A DNA stretch of 64,000 nucleotides, from contig CAJLEF010000002.1 in NCBI GenBank assembly GCA_905205665.1, positions 87,666 through 151,665 of the forward strand, in the 5' to 3' direction. The notes beneath the pieces are model-generated. The model was given only the letters and a program-made list of their open reading frames with translations, had not been told where the DNA came from and ran no database searches. Positions 17,992-24,757 of the stretch are shown here, in pieces (position 1 is the first letter of the stretch; the number at the start of each line of letters is the position of its first letter). Source of the stretch: an uncultured Bacillota bacterium (GTDB lineage: Bacteria > Bacillota_I > Bacilli_A > RF39 > UBA660). A program made the translations under genes and the position numbers.

Positions 17992-18864
17992 GTTATCTAA
18001 GAAATTTTGGAATACTTCCGGTAAAGGTACTTCGAAATGCAATTTTTCTTTCGTGATAGGCTCTTCAAAAGTAACTTCATGAGAATGAAGAAATTGGCCA
18101 AAACCCTTAATTTCTTCCTTGCCATACACTGGATCATTAAACAAAGGATAGCCAATATAAGCCATGTGAACTCTTATTTGATGTGTTCTTCCTGTTTCCA
18201 AAACACATTCAATTAAGGTGTATTTGTCATATCTTTTTAATACTTTTACTCTTGTAACGGCATGTTTACTATTTTTATCAGTAACACACATTTTTTTACG
18301 ATTTTTTTCATCTCTTCCTATGGGAGCGTCTATCACAATATTATTATTTTGTAAAATGCCTTTAACTAACGCAATATATTTTCTTTCAACTCTTTTATTT
18401 TTAAAATCATCTGCTAAAACTTGATGTGCTTCATTATTTTTAGCGACTAACATTAATCCTGAAGTATCTTTGTCAATACGGTGAACAATACCTGGGCGAT
18501 TTTCTTCACCTTCACTTAGGTTAGTATGATATAAAAGACCATTCACTAAAGTATGTTCTTTATTACCACTTCCAGGATGGACAACTAAACCAGATGGCTT
18601 ATTTACCACGATGACATTTTCGCTTTCATAAACAATATCTAAAGGCATTTTTTCTGGTGTCAAAGGGATATCTTCTACATATTCTTTAACAATCGCAATT
18701 TTATCATTTTCTTTGATTTTATAGGAAGTTTTAACTGGTTTATCATTCACTAAAATACACTCGGTCTCAAGCATTTTAGCAATGGTACTTCTTGATTTTT
18801 CTAAAACTTCGCTTAAATATTTATCTATTCTTTCATTATTTTTTTCACATATAAATTCTTGCAT
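17956..18864 (-). CDS. rluD: RluD-like 23S rRNA pseudouridine synthase
   Basis: 302 residues. N-terminal S4 RNA-binding domain (RIDKYLSEVLEKSRSTIAKM), then the RluA-family catalytic domain with HRIDKDTSGLMLVAK, where the Asp is the nucleophile, and ETGRTHQIRVHMAYIGYPLF. Makes pseudouridines in 23S rRNA helix 69 in model organisms. Follows lspA by three bases, the arrangement lspA-rluD seen in Bacillus. Confidence 0.92.
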   Translation of the reverse strand: MQEFICEKNNERIDKYLSEVLEKSRSTIAKMLETECILVNDKPVKTSYKIKENDKIAIVKEYVEDIPLTPEKMPLDIVYESENVIVVNKPSGLVVHPGSGNKEHTLVNGLLYHTNLSEGEENRPGIVHRIDKDTSGLMLVAKNNEAHQVLADDFKNKRVERKYIALVKGILQNNNIVIDAPIGRDEKNRKKMCVTDKNSKHAVTRVKVLKRYDKYTLIECVLETGRTHQIRVHMAYIGYPLFNDPVYGKEEIKGFGQFLHSHEVTFEEPITKEKLHFEVPLPEVFQNFLDNLEENDENHIAK

Positions 18865-18867
18865 ATT

Positions 18868-19317
18868 TTACCTACTTTCTAAAGTTAATATAAGAAGAAA
18901 AGCTCCCACGACAATCATAATGTCAGCTAGATTGAAAATTGGATAATGATATCCCCAAAAGTTAAAGGATAAAAAGTCTGTCACAGCTCCATAAAAAATA
19001 CGGTCTAATAAATTCCCTACCGTTCCCGCTATTAAACACACGTAGCTGATATTTTTTAGACAGGTTTCTTTTATCTTAGAAGACATTTTAAAAAGAATAA
19101 ATAAAATCAGAATATTTAAAAGAATAAGGACTCCTACATTACCATTTAAAATACTCCAAGCTCCGCCCGTATTAAAAGCTAATTCCAATTTAAAAAAATT
19201 GGGAATAACTGTAATACTTTTGCTTTTCAAAATAATTCTCATAAAGGCTTTACTTACATGATCTAAAATTAATAATAAAGTAAAACCAATTAACTTTTGT
19301 ATCTTCTTTTTTTTCAT
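18868..19317 (-). CDS. lspA: Lipoprotein signal peptidase (signal peptidase II)
   Basis: 149 residues, four membrane segments. Cleaves diacylglyceryl-prolipoproteins. Catalytic Asp residues are in GNLLDRIFYG and FNLADIMIVVG, and the family motif ELAFNTGGAWSIL is present. Start at ATG 19317 with GAGGAAACT upstream; the seven extra codons to 19338 carry the ribosome site. Own promoter upstream, co-transcribed with rluD. Confidence 0.95.
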   Translation of the reverse strand: MKKKKIQKLIGFTLLLILDHVSKAFMRIILKSKSITVIPNFFKLELAFNTGGAWSILNGNVGVLILLNILILFILFKMSSKIKETCLKNISYVCLIAGTVGNLLDRIFYGAVTDFLSFNFWGYHYPIFNLADIMIVVGAFLLILTLESR

Positions 19318-19338
19318 AGTTTCCTCTTCACAAGTCAT

Positions 19339-19367
19339 ATTATAACATGTGACTTTATGACAAACAA
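19339..19367 (-). promoter_or_regulatory. Promoter of lspA-rluD
   Basis: Minus strand TTGTTT (19367-19362), 17-base spacer, extended -10 TGTTATAAT with TATAAT at 19344-19339. Confidence 0.6.
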
Positions 19368-19436
19368 GAAAGAAAAATAATAAGATGGTGTTTATGAATT
19401 GTAAACTTTACATCGTTGTAATTTATATATTTAAGC

Positions 19437-19469
19437 AAAAAAATAAGAAAGTCATTAATAACTTTCTTA
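19437..19469 (-). terminator. Terminator of the 19472-20233 gene
   Basis: Minus strand TAAGAAAGT (19469-19461) pairs with ACTTTCTTA (19452-19444), then TTTTTTT. Confidence 0.8.
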
Positions 19470-19471
19470 CA

Positions 19472-20233
19472 TCAATTATTTTTAGGTTTAAGACTACGGC
19501 TTATTCCCTTATCTTCAAGATTAGTATTTGATATTGTCATAGAAGAATCTTCTGTAACTGTCGAAAAATGAGCATTTGACATAGTTTCAAAGTGACCTTG
19601 TTGACTATTTACATTTTTATTAATAAAATCAATATTACTCTTTACAATATCATTTGCTTTTATCTTTTCGGCAATTTGTTTTTTTAAATCATTTAATCTT
19701 GTCCAATAGATAGATTCATCAAAAGATTGATGAGTAGCACCTTTTTTAGAAATATTCTCTATATATTCAATGGCTAGAGCATGTAATGAAATTAAGTCTT
19801 TTTCACAGTCAGGATAAGTATTAACTTTTATAAAATTCATTTCTACACTTACTGTTTTAGTAAAATCAAAAAGTTTATCTTTTTCTTCTAATGTTTTGGA
19901 AACATTATCTGATTTAAAATGCCAGTCTTTATCATTTTGAAAAGAAGTTGTATTTTGTTGGGTATAGCTTTTAGATTTATGAAATAAATTTAATCCCTTC
20001 ATTCTACTAAAAAATTTATTTTGTTTCTTTATTCCTAAACTCATTTCTAATACTTTATTTAAATTTCTTATTTGTTTATCAAGAATTATATTTCTTAAAA
20101 TTCTTTCTGTTGCAATACTAGCTCCAATAACTAGCATAAAACCAACGCTACGTTGAAGAACAAATAATGTGATTTCATTCAATGTAACATATTGGTTCAA
20201 CATCTCAATTATTTTAATCCCTATATCATGCAT
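19472..20233 (-). CDS. Membrane-associated protein of unknown function
   Basis: 253 residues. A hydrophobic N-terminal segment (LFVLQRSVGFMLVIGASIAT, about residues 23-42), a basic amphipathic linker, and a mostly polar, helical remainder with Lys/Asn/Ser-rich tail (ISRSLKPKNN). No domain recognised. ATG 20233 lacks a clear ribosome site, though a good promoter lies 15-43 bases upstream, so transcription may be nearly leaderless. Isolated by a strong terminator and a 276-base regulatory-looking gap, which suggests an accessory gene. Confidence 0.6.
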   Translation of the reverse strand: MHDIGIKIIEMLNQYVTLNEITLFVLQRSVGFMLVIGASIATERILRNIILDKQIRNLNKVLEMSLGIKKQNKFFSRMKGLNLFHKSKSYTQQNTTSFQNDKDWHFKSDNVSKTLEEKDKLFDFTKTVSVEMNFIKVNTYPDCEKDLISLHALAIEYIENISKKGATHQSFDESIYWTRLNDLKKQIAEKIKANDIVKSNIDFINKNVNSQQGHFETMSNAHFSTVTEDSSMTISNTNLEDKGISRSLKPKNN

Positions 20234-20247
20234 AAAAAGTAATTTTT

Positions 20248-20276
20248 ATTATAGATATTATTAAAATGTTTGTCGA
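20248..20276 (-). promoter_or_regulatory. Promoter of the 19472-20233 gene
   Basis: Minus strand TCGACA (20276-20271), 17-base spacer, TATAAT (20253-20248). Confidence 0.65.
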
Positions 20277-20299
20277 CGGAAGTAGACTAACATTTTAAT
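20260..20299. repeat. Inverted repeat covering the -35 region
   Basis: ATTAAAATGTT (20260-20270) and AACATTTTAAT (20289-20299), perfect 11-base arms; an inner GTC/GAC pair can extend it. No T run follows, so an operator or structured element rather than a terminator. Confidence 0.6.
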
Positions 20300-20358
20300 T
20301 TCTCACCAAAACACATAATCTTTTAAAGAATTAATTCTAATACTTTTTATTCTTTTAA

Positions 20359-20388
20359 TTGACATAACAATTGTAAATTTTATGTCAA
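20359..20388. repeat. Inverted repeat TTGACATAA-n12-TTATGTCAA
   Basis: Perfect 9-base arms (20359-20367 and 20380-20388) in the gap before the Rpn gene. Contains TGACA/TGTCA like the two XRE-type operators but with a longer spacer. Confidence 0.55.
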
Positions 20389-20429
20389 CTTTTTGATCTT
20401 TTTCATATTTTTTTGATGTTTGTTCAATG

Positions 20430-20481
20430 AAAAAAAAGGAAATCGAAGATTTTTCTTGTATATATAAGTAGAAGGTAATTT
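20430..20481 (+). promoter_or_regulatory. Conserved upstream element of Rpn genes, copy 1
   Basis: About 52 bases nearly identical to 63629-63681 on the other strand, where another Rpn gene starts. Contains the imperfect inverted repeat AAGGAAATC-GAA-GATTTTTCTT followed by TTGTATATATAAG, a -10-like sequence, and ends about 30 bases before ATG 20510. Confidence 0.7.
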
Positions 20482-20509
20482 ATCTACCTACTTAGAAAGG
20501 AGAAAAAAT

Positions 20510-21364
20510 ATGTATATTGATTTAATGGAAGATTACTGGATAAAAAATATTCTTGGAAATGAAGAGTACACAAGACCACTCGAAATTATTACCGAAAATG
20601 TTTTAAGATTACCTAAAGGAATTTTAGAAAAGCAAATCGAGATTAAAAGTCATGAATATCCTATTAAAAAAGCAACTTATAAAGAAAAAAATATCAGGGC
20701 AGATGTATTTGCTTTTCTAGGAAAAGATGTCATTCTAAATTTAGAAGCTTATAAAACTTTCAATGAAGAAAATTTACGAAAGTCAAATGTTTATCTATGT
20801 CGTGGTTATAGTAGTCAATTAAAGAAGAGCATGCCATATCGTAAGATGAAAAAATTCATTCAAATTAATTTAGTAGATCATGTTAAAAGAGGTGTTTTAC
20901 AAGACAAGTTAGTTCAAAGATATTTTTTAGAAGAACAAGGATATCCTTTAACAGATGACATTCAAATTTATTACATACGACTTGATTTACTAGATAAACT
21001 TAATTATAATGTAGGCATAAGTGATGAAGAGTTTTTAGATATTTTAAGATATTTAAAAGCAAAAGGTGAAGAAGAAAGACAAAAACTAAAAGAGAAATGG
21101 AGAACAATTATGACAATGGATGAGTATATGAATGCCCTTTTAAGTGATGAAGTTATGAACGAAGAAAGAAGTATGTTTAAAAAAGCTCGTGACTACGGTC
21201 GTGAAGAAGGAATTGATATTGGCAAAAATGAAGGAAAAAAAGAAGAACGTATCCTAATAGCTAAAGAACTTTTAAAAATTGGTATTCCTTTAGAAAAGAT
21301 TACGATTGCCACAGGACTTTCTAAAGAAGAGTTAAAAAAATTAGAAATTTCTACTTCATTTTAG
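20510..21364 (+). CDS. Rpn-family recombination-promoting nuclease/putative transposase
   Basis: 284 residues. PD-(D/E)xK nuclease of the Rpn family: the active-site strand pair is visible as RADVFAFLGKDVILNLEAYK, giving the D and ExK-like residues. The C-terminal part has the low-complexity tail typical of the family, GREEGIDIGKNEGKKEER, followed by a small helical repeat (IPLEKITIATGLSKEELKKL). Rpn proteins of E. coli promote RecA-independent recombination; related toxins are linked to phage defence. ATG 20510 follows AGAAAGGAG. Shares its upstream element with the Rpn gene at 62729. Confidence 0.85.
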   Translation: MYIDLMEDYWIKNILGNEEYTRPLEIITENVLRLPKGILEKQIEIKSHEYPIKKATYKEKNIRADVFAFLGKDVILNLEAYKTFNEENLRKSNVYLCRGYSSQLKKSMPYRKMKKFIQINLVDHVKRGVLQDKLVQRYFLEEQGYPLTDDIQIYYIRLDLLDKLNYNVGISDEEFLDILRYLKAKGEEERQKLKEKWRTIMTMDEYMNALLSDEVMNEERSMFKKARDYGREEGIDIGKNEGKKEERILIAKELLKIGIPLEKITIATGLSKEELKKLEISTSF

Positions 21365-21389
21365 GAAGATTAAAAAAATCTTCTTTTTT
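21365..21389 (+). terminator. Terminator of the Rpn gene
   Basis: GAAGATT (21365-21371), loop of five A, AATCTTC (21377-21383), then TTTTTT, immediately after the stop codon. Confidence 0.85.
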
Positions 21390-21410
21390 CATTCTTAAAA
21401 AAGATATGAT

Positions 21411-22037
21411 TTAAGAAGATAATTGTAAAATCTCATAACATTCTTTAATGTCATTTAAAGAATTTTCATCGTCTAAAGCACTTTTGCAAGCTTCACTTGC
21501 TAAAAAATCATTTAATCTTTTCTGTAAATATTCCACACTACTCTTAATCGTATATTGATAGCTTTCTAATTCTTGAATAAATTCTTTAATAATTTGATTT
21601 TTATCAGGTTCATAATGATAGTTTTCATCTTTTAAAGCATAATGTAGGGCTTCTTTATCATAAATAAGACCAAGAGTTATTTTCTCACTATGACTGACAT
21701 CAACGTTCTTTCCCACCATTACTTTTTCTTCATCATCATATTTTAAATTCACCATAGCTTCATAAGGAATAGTAATTTTTAAAGCGTAAAGTTCTTCACT
21801 TGGAAATAAATTCATGCAAACATCTTGAAAAGATGGAATACCCGCAAATAAGTAAAGGGTTCGTTTAGAATTACTTTTTAAAACAGCGTCAATATTTTTA
21901 TTACTTGAAATATAATAAAGCCCTTCATTATAAGCTTTTTTCATTATTTCACGCGATAAAAGAAGAGGATCATCATAAGCCCTGTCGCCATACATGAATT
22001 TTAAAAAGTAACTTGTGAGAATAATCTTGACGTTCAT
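21411..22037 (-). CDS. Cytoplasmic protein of unknown function
   Basis: 208 residues, no signal peptide or membrane segment. Mixed alpha/beta N-terminal part (MNVKIILTSYFLKFMYGDRA, then KRTLYLFAGIPSFQDVCMNL), acidic helical C-terminus (CKSALDDENSLNDIKECYEI). No catalytic motif seen. It is the first gene upstream of nothing obvious: convergent with the Rpn gene and followed in the other direction by the YlmC-like gene, 43 bases away. Confidence 0.6.
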   Translation of the reverse strand: MNVKIILTSYFLKFMYGDRAYDDPLLLSREIMKKAYNEGLYYISSNKNIDAVLKSNSKRTLYLFAGIPSFQDVCMNLFPSEELYALKITIPYEAMVNLKYDDEEKVMVGKNVDVSHSEKITLGLIYDKEALHYALKDENYHYEPDKNQIIKEFIQELESYQYTIKSSVEYLQKRLNDFLASEACKSALDDENSLNDIKECYEILQLSS

Positions 22038-22080
22038 ACCTTACACTCTTTCTACTTTTTAAGTATACAATAACTTTACA

Positions 22081-22302
22081 CTAAAATTCAACTAAAATTA
22101 CATCTTCACCTATTTTTTTGATTTGAGAAAAAGATACATGCACTTCTTCATTCTTGCGCCAAAACTTCCAAAAACTATAATTTAATACAACGAAATAATT
22201 AATTTTGCCATCATAAGATACTTCCGCATCAATAATTCTCCCAATCTTTTTACCATCATCTAAATTGACAACATCTTTCTTTTGTAAATCAGATAAATTC
22301 AC
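22081..22302 (-). CDS. YlmC/YmxH-family PRC-barrel protein
   Basis: 73 residues, a single PRC-barrel: NLSDLQKKDVVNLDDGKKIG near the start, FVVLNYSFWKFWRKNEEVHV in the middle and IKKIGEDVILVEF at the end, matching YlmC/YmxH proteins, which are annotated as sporulation-related but lack a defined role. GTG 22302 is chosen with AAGGTGA five bases upstream; ATG 22308 overlaps that site. Confidence 0.82.
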   Translation of the reverse strand: MNLSDLQKKDVVNLDDGKKIGRIIDAEVSYDGKINYFVVLNYSFWKFWRKNEEVHVSFSQIKKIGEDVILVEF

Positions 22303-22341
22303 AAACATCACCTTAATAAAAAGTATGAAAAAAATGGATTA

Positions 22342-23241
22342 TTATAACCCATTTAAATAATCAATAACTCGTGTTGCACAAATAGTTCCATCACTTGTTG
22401 CCGTCGTAAGTTGCTTGACATCTTTTTTTAAAACATCTCCGGCTAAAAATAAACCTGGAACGGGTGTTTCTAAATCATGATTTACTAAAGGATAACCACT
22501 TTCATCTAGTTTCACTAAATCCTTTAAAATATCGGTATTAGGTACACTTCCTATCGCTATGAAAACACCATCTGTTTTTAGAAGCATTTCTCTTTTATTT
22601 TGCTCTAGCAAAATTTCTTCAATCGTATCTTTTCCTTTTATTTCTTTTAAAATAGCATTATAAATAAAAGAAACATTTTCTTTATTTTTTAAATTAGCCA
22701 CTTTAATAGGTTCTGCTCGTAAAATATCACGACGGTGAATAATGTAAACATGTTTACAAATATCAGAAAGATAAAAGGCATCATCAATCGCGGTATTACC
22801 TCCCCCAATAATAGAAACAATTTTATCTTTAAAGAAAGCTCCATCACAAGTGGCACAATAAGAGAGACCTTTTCCTAAATATTTTTCTTCATCAATTTCT
22901 AATTTACGAGGATGGGTTCCAGAAGCTAAAATAACCGTTTTACTCACATATTCATTATCCTCGGTCTTAACAAAAAATACACCTTGATCTTTTCTGATCT
23001 CTAAAGCATTTTCGTAGCGTAATAAAACGCCCAGTGAGGATGCTTGTTCATAAAAAGCTTGACCTAAAGCCATTCCCCTTACCTTTGTAAAACCAGGGTA
23101 ATTTTCCACATAACTTGCTTTGGTAATTTGTCCGCCAAAAGTTTCTTTTTCTAAAACTAAAACATTCTTACAAGCTCGTTTTAAATAAATCGCTGCCGTA
23201 AGACCTGCTGGTCCTCCTCCAATAATGATTGTATCGTACAT
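22342..23241 (-). CDS. trxB: Thioredoxin reductase
   Basis: 299 residues. NADPH- and FAD-dependent flavoenzyme that reduces thioredoxin. FAD-binding GGGPAGLTAA at residue 8, redox-active CATC in GLSYCATCDGAFF, NADPH-binding GGGNTAIDDA, and C-terminal GLFLAGDVLKKDVKQLTTAT. ATG 23241 follows AGTAGGTTTTAAA; the eight codons to 23265 are upstream of it. Own promoter. Confidence 0.95.
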   Translation of the reverse strand: MYDTIIIGGGPAGLTAAIYLKRACKNVLVLEKETFGGQITKASYVENYPGFTKVRGMALGQAFYEQASSLGVLLRYENALEIRKDQGVFFVKTEDNEYVSKTVILASGTHPRKLEIDEEKYLGKGLSYCATCDGAFFKDKIVSIIGGGNTAIDDAFYLSDICKHVYIIHRRDILRAEPIKVANLKNKENVSFIYNAILKEIKGKDTIEEILLEQNKREMLLKTDGVFIAIGSVPNTDILKDLVKLDESGYPLVNHDLETPVPGLFLAGDVLKKDVKQLTTATSDGTICATRVIDYLNGL

Positions 23242-23263
23242 TTTAAAACCTACTTTCAAAAGC

Positions 23264-23291
23264 ATTATAACATATATACTAACTTGTGCAA
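23264..23291 (-). promoter_or_regulatory. Promoter of trxB
   Basis: Minus strand TTGCAC (23291-23286), 16-base spacer, extended -10 TGTTATAAT (TATAAT 23269-23264). Confidence 0.55.
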
Positions 23292-23312
23292 ATAACTTTA
23301 TTTTATAACTTC

Positions 23313-23341
23313 TTGACGTCTATAATATTAAACTTTATAAT
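23313..23341 (+). promoter_or_regulatory. Promoter of the 23367 metallopeptidase gene
   Basis: TTGACG (23313-23318), 17-base spacer, TATAAT (23336-23341); AGAAAGGAGG follows before ATG 23367. Confidence 0.75.
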
Positions 23342-23366
23342 AAATGTATTTTAGAAAGGAGGCTTT

Positions 23367-24170
23367 ATGAATCAGAATTTTAAAGAAAGTCAGTTAAATG
23401 GGCAATATCAGCAAATTCCTCAAGGAGTTATCAAACGTATTCTAAAAGAATATGAAAAAGCAAAAAATTTACCTCGGCTTCAATACCAAGAACTCACTCC
23501 TTATTTTGAAAGCGAAAAAGAATTATTTGCCATGTGCCAAGATTTTTTTACCTATTTTCCTTTTTTAAAAGAAAAACAAGAAAAACTTAAAACTTTTGAA
23601 AAAAGAACATCTTTTATAAGACAACAAGATAGTTCAAAATATCGTGGCCTCACAGAAAGAGATTTATTTGGAAAACCTTACTTTAAACTTTACTACAATC
23701 ATACCTTAGAAGATTTGATGGTCTTAAATCATGAATATGCTCATGGATTTTATTGGCAAAATTTCTATACATATATGGAACAGTCTTTTATATCTGAACT
23801 AGAAGGTTACTTTTTTGAATATCTTACTTTTGTTTTTCTAAAAGAGAACAAAATCCTAACTTTAAATGATGAAACAAAAATAGAAAATAACAATTCCTGG
23901 AGCATTAAAGAAATGTTTACCAAATTTATGCATGGTTATAACTATGTTAATGGAAATGATCATACTTTAAATAATCAGTATTATTTAACAATTAAAAATG
24001 TCAATTTAGAGGAAGAAGCTACTTACCTTTATTCCTACATTATTCATTCTTACTTAGAAAGAATGGCTAAAAGTGACTTAGAAAAAAGTTTTTACTATTT
24101 TGAATGTTTAAAAAGAGAAAAAGATAGAAACGAAGCTAAACTTATTTTAAAGAACTTAAAACACTACTAA
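23367..24170 (+). CDS. Putative HExxH zinc metallopeptidase of unknown family
   Basis: 267 residues, cytoplasmic by sequence. A zinc-peptidase signature LNHEYAHGF (HExxH near residue 125) is followed about 22 residues later by SELEGYFFEYL, where a Glu could be the third ligand as in gluzincins and M3-type oligopeptidases. The rest is helical and aromatic-rich (SFYYFECLKREKDRNEAK). I do not recognise a named family. Strong AGAAAGGAGG ribosome site and consensus promoter suggest real expression. Its end overlaps the convergent ylbE by 29 bases. Confidence 0.7.
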   Translation: MNQNFKESQLNGQYQQIPQGVIKRILKEYEKAKNLPRLQYQELTPYFESEKELFAMCQDFFTYFPFLKEKQEKLKTFEKRTSFIRQQDSSKYRGLTERDLFGKPYFKLYYNHTLEDLMVLNHEYAHGFYWQNFYTYMEQSFISELEGYFFEYLTFVFLKENKILTLNDETKIENNNSWSIKEMFTKFMHGYNYVNGNDHTLNNQYYLTIKNVNLEEEATYLYSYIIHSYLERMAKSDLEKSFYYFECLKREKDRNEAKLILKNLKHY

Positions 24171-24363
24171 TTAAATCAATATTATCAATAGCTTCACTTA
24201 TTTTATCAGTAGCTCTTTCATGATAAAGTTCTTTCATGTTATTTTCAAATTCTTTGTAAAGCATAGGGTTTCGATTTAAATATTTAAACCATTGTGAGTT
24301 TTCTTTTAAATATTGATACATTTTAGGGTTATCTTTTAATTGTTTTTGCAAAAATAAATCCAT
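24142..24363 (-). CDS. ylbE: YlbE-like protein
   Basis: 73 residues, helical. The central pattern LKENSQWFKYLNRNPMLYKE matches the YlbE family (its Bacillus homologue has a similar R/N-P-W-YRYLSR stretch). Function unknown. Two bases downstream of the ylbD-like gene, as in Bacillus, where the ylbD-ylbE pair is conserved. Its 3' end overlaps the convergent metallopeptidase gene. Confidence 0.78.
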   Translation of the reverse strand: MDLFLQKQLKDNPKMYQYLKENSQWFKYLNRNPMLYKEFENNMKELYHERATDKISEAIDNIDLISSVLSSLK

Positions 24364-24365
24364 TT

Positions 24366-24716
24366 TTAATCCTCGAAAAAGTGATTGATTGGTCTTGGCA
24401 CTTTAGGAATAGCGGCAGTTAAAGGTGTGGTAGTCTCTGCCTTACCTGTTAACTCACTTACTAAATTCAAAGCTTTTTGTGCCGTTTTAATATGTTCTTG
24501 GATGGAATTCACATCAATATTTTTTAATTTATCCGTAATGTTTTCACTTAAGACCTCACTAGAAGAATTTAAATAAGGACTCCAAGCTTTATTATCTTCC
24601 CCATAAATATCATAAAGTTCATAAAAAGATTGCCAAGTCATTTTACCATCTTTGACATAAGAAACAAGTTCAGGATGCATTCTGGCAAAGTTTTTAAATA
24701 ATTCTTTTTTATTCAT
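24366..24716 (-). CDS. ylbD: YlbD-like (putative spore coat) protein
   Basis: 116 residues. N-terminal KELFKNFARMHPELVSYVKD followed by GKMTWQSFYELYDIYGEDNK corresponds to the YlbD domain (HP-x-GKKTWQELYE-x-GE). YlbD is annotated as a coat protein in Bacillus on limited evidence. The C-terminal 40 residues are Pro/Ala/Thr-rich and probably disordered. Separated from parC by a strong terminator whose T run touches the start codon. Confidence 0.78.
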   Translation of the reverse strand: MNKKELFKNFARMHPELVSYVKDGKMTWQSFYELYDIYGEDNKAWSPYLNSSSEVLSENITDKLKNIDVNSIQEHIKTAQKALNLVSELTGKAETTTPLTAAIPKVPRPINHFFED

Positions 24717-24753
24717 AAAAAATCACCTACTACATTGTATGCAGTAGGTGATT
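24715..24753 (-). terminator. Terminator of parE-parC
   Basis: Minus strand AATCACCTACT (24753-24743), loop of 11, AGTAGGTGATT (24731-24721), then a T run (24722-24715). Perfect 11-base stem; the strongest terminator in the window. It ends at the start codon of the ylbD-like gene, which must be transcribed by read-through or from within. Confidence 0.9.
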
Positions 24754-24757
24754 ATTT

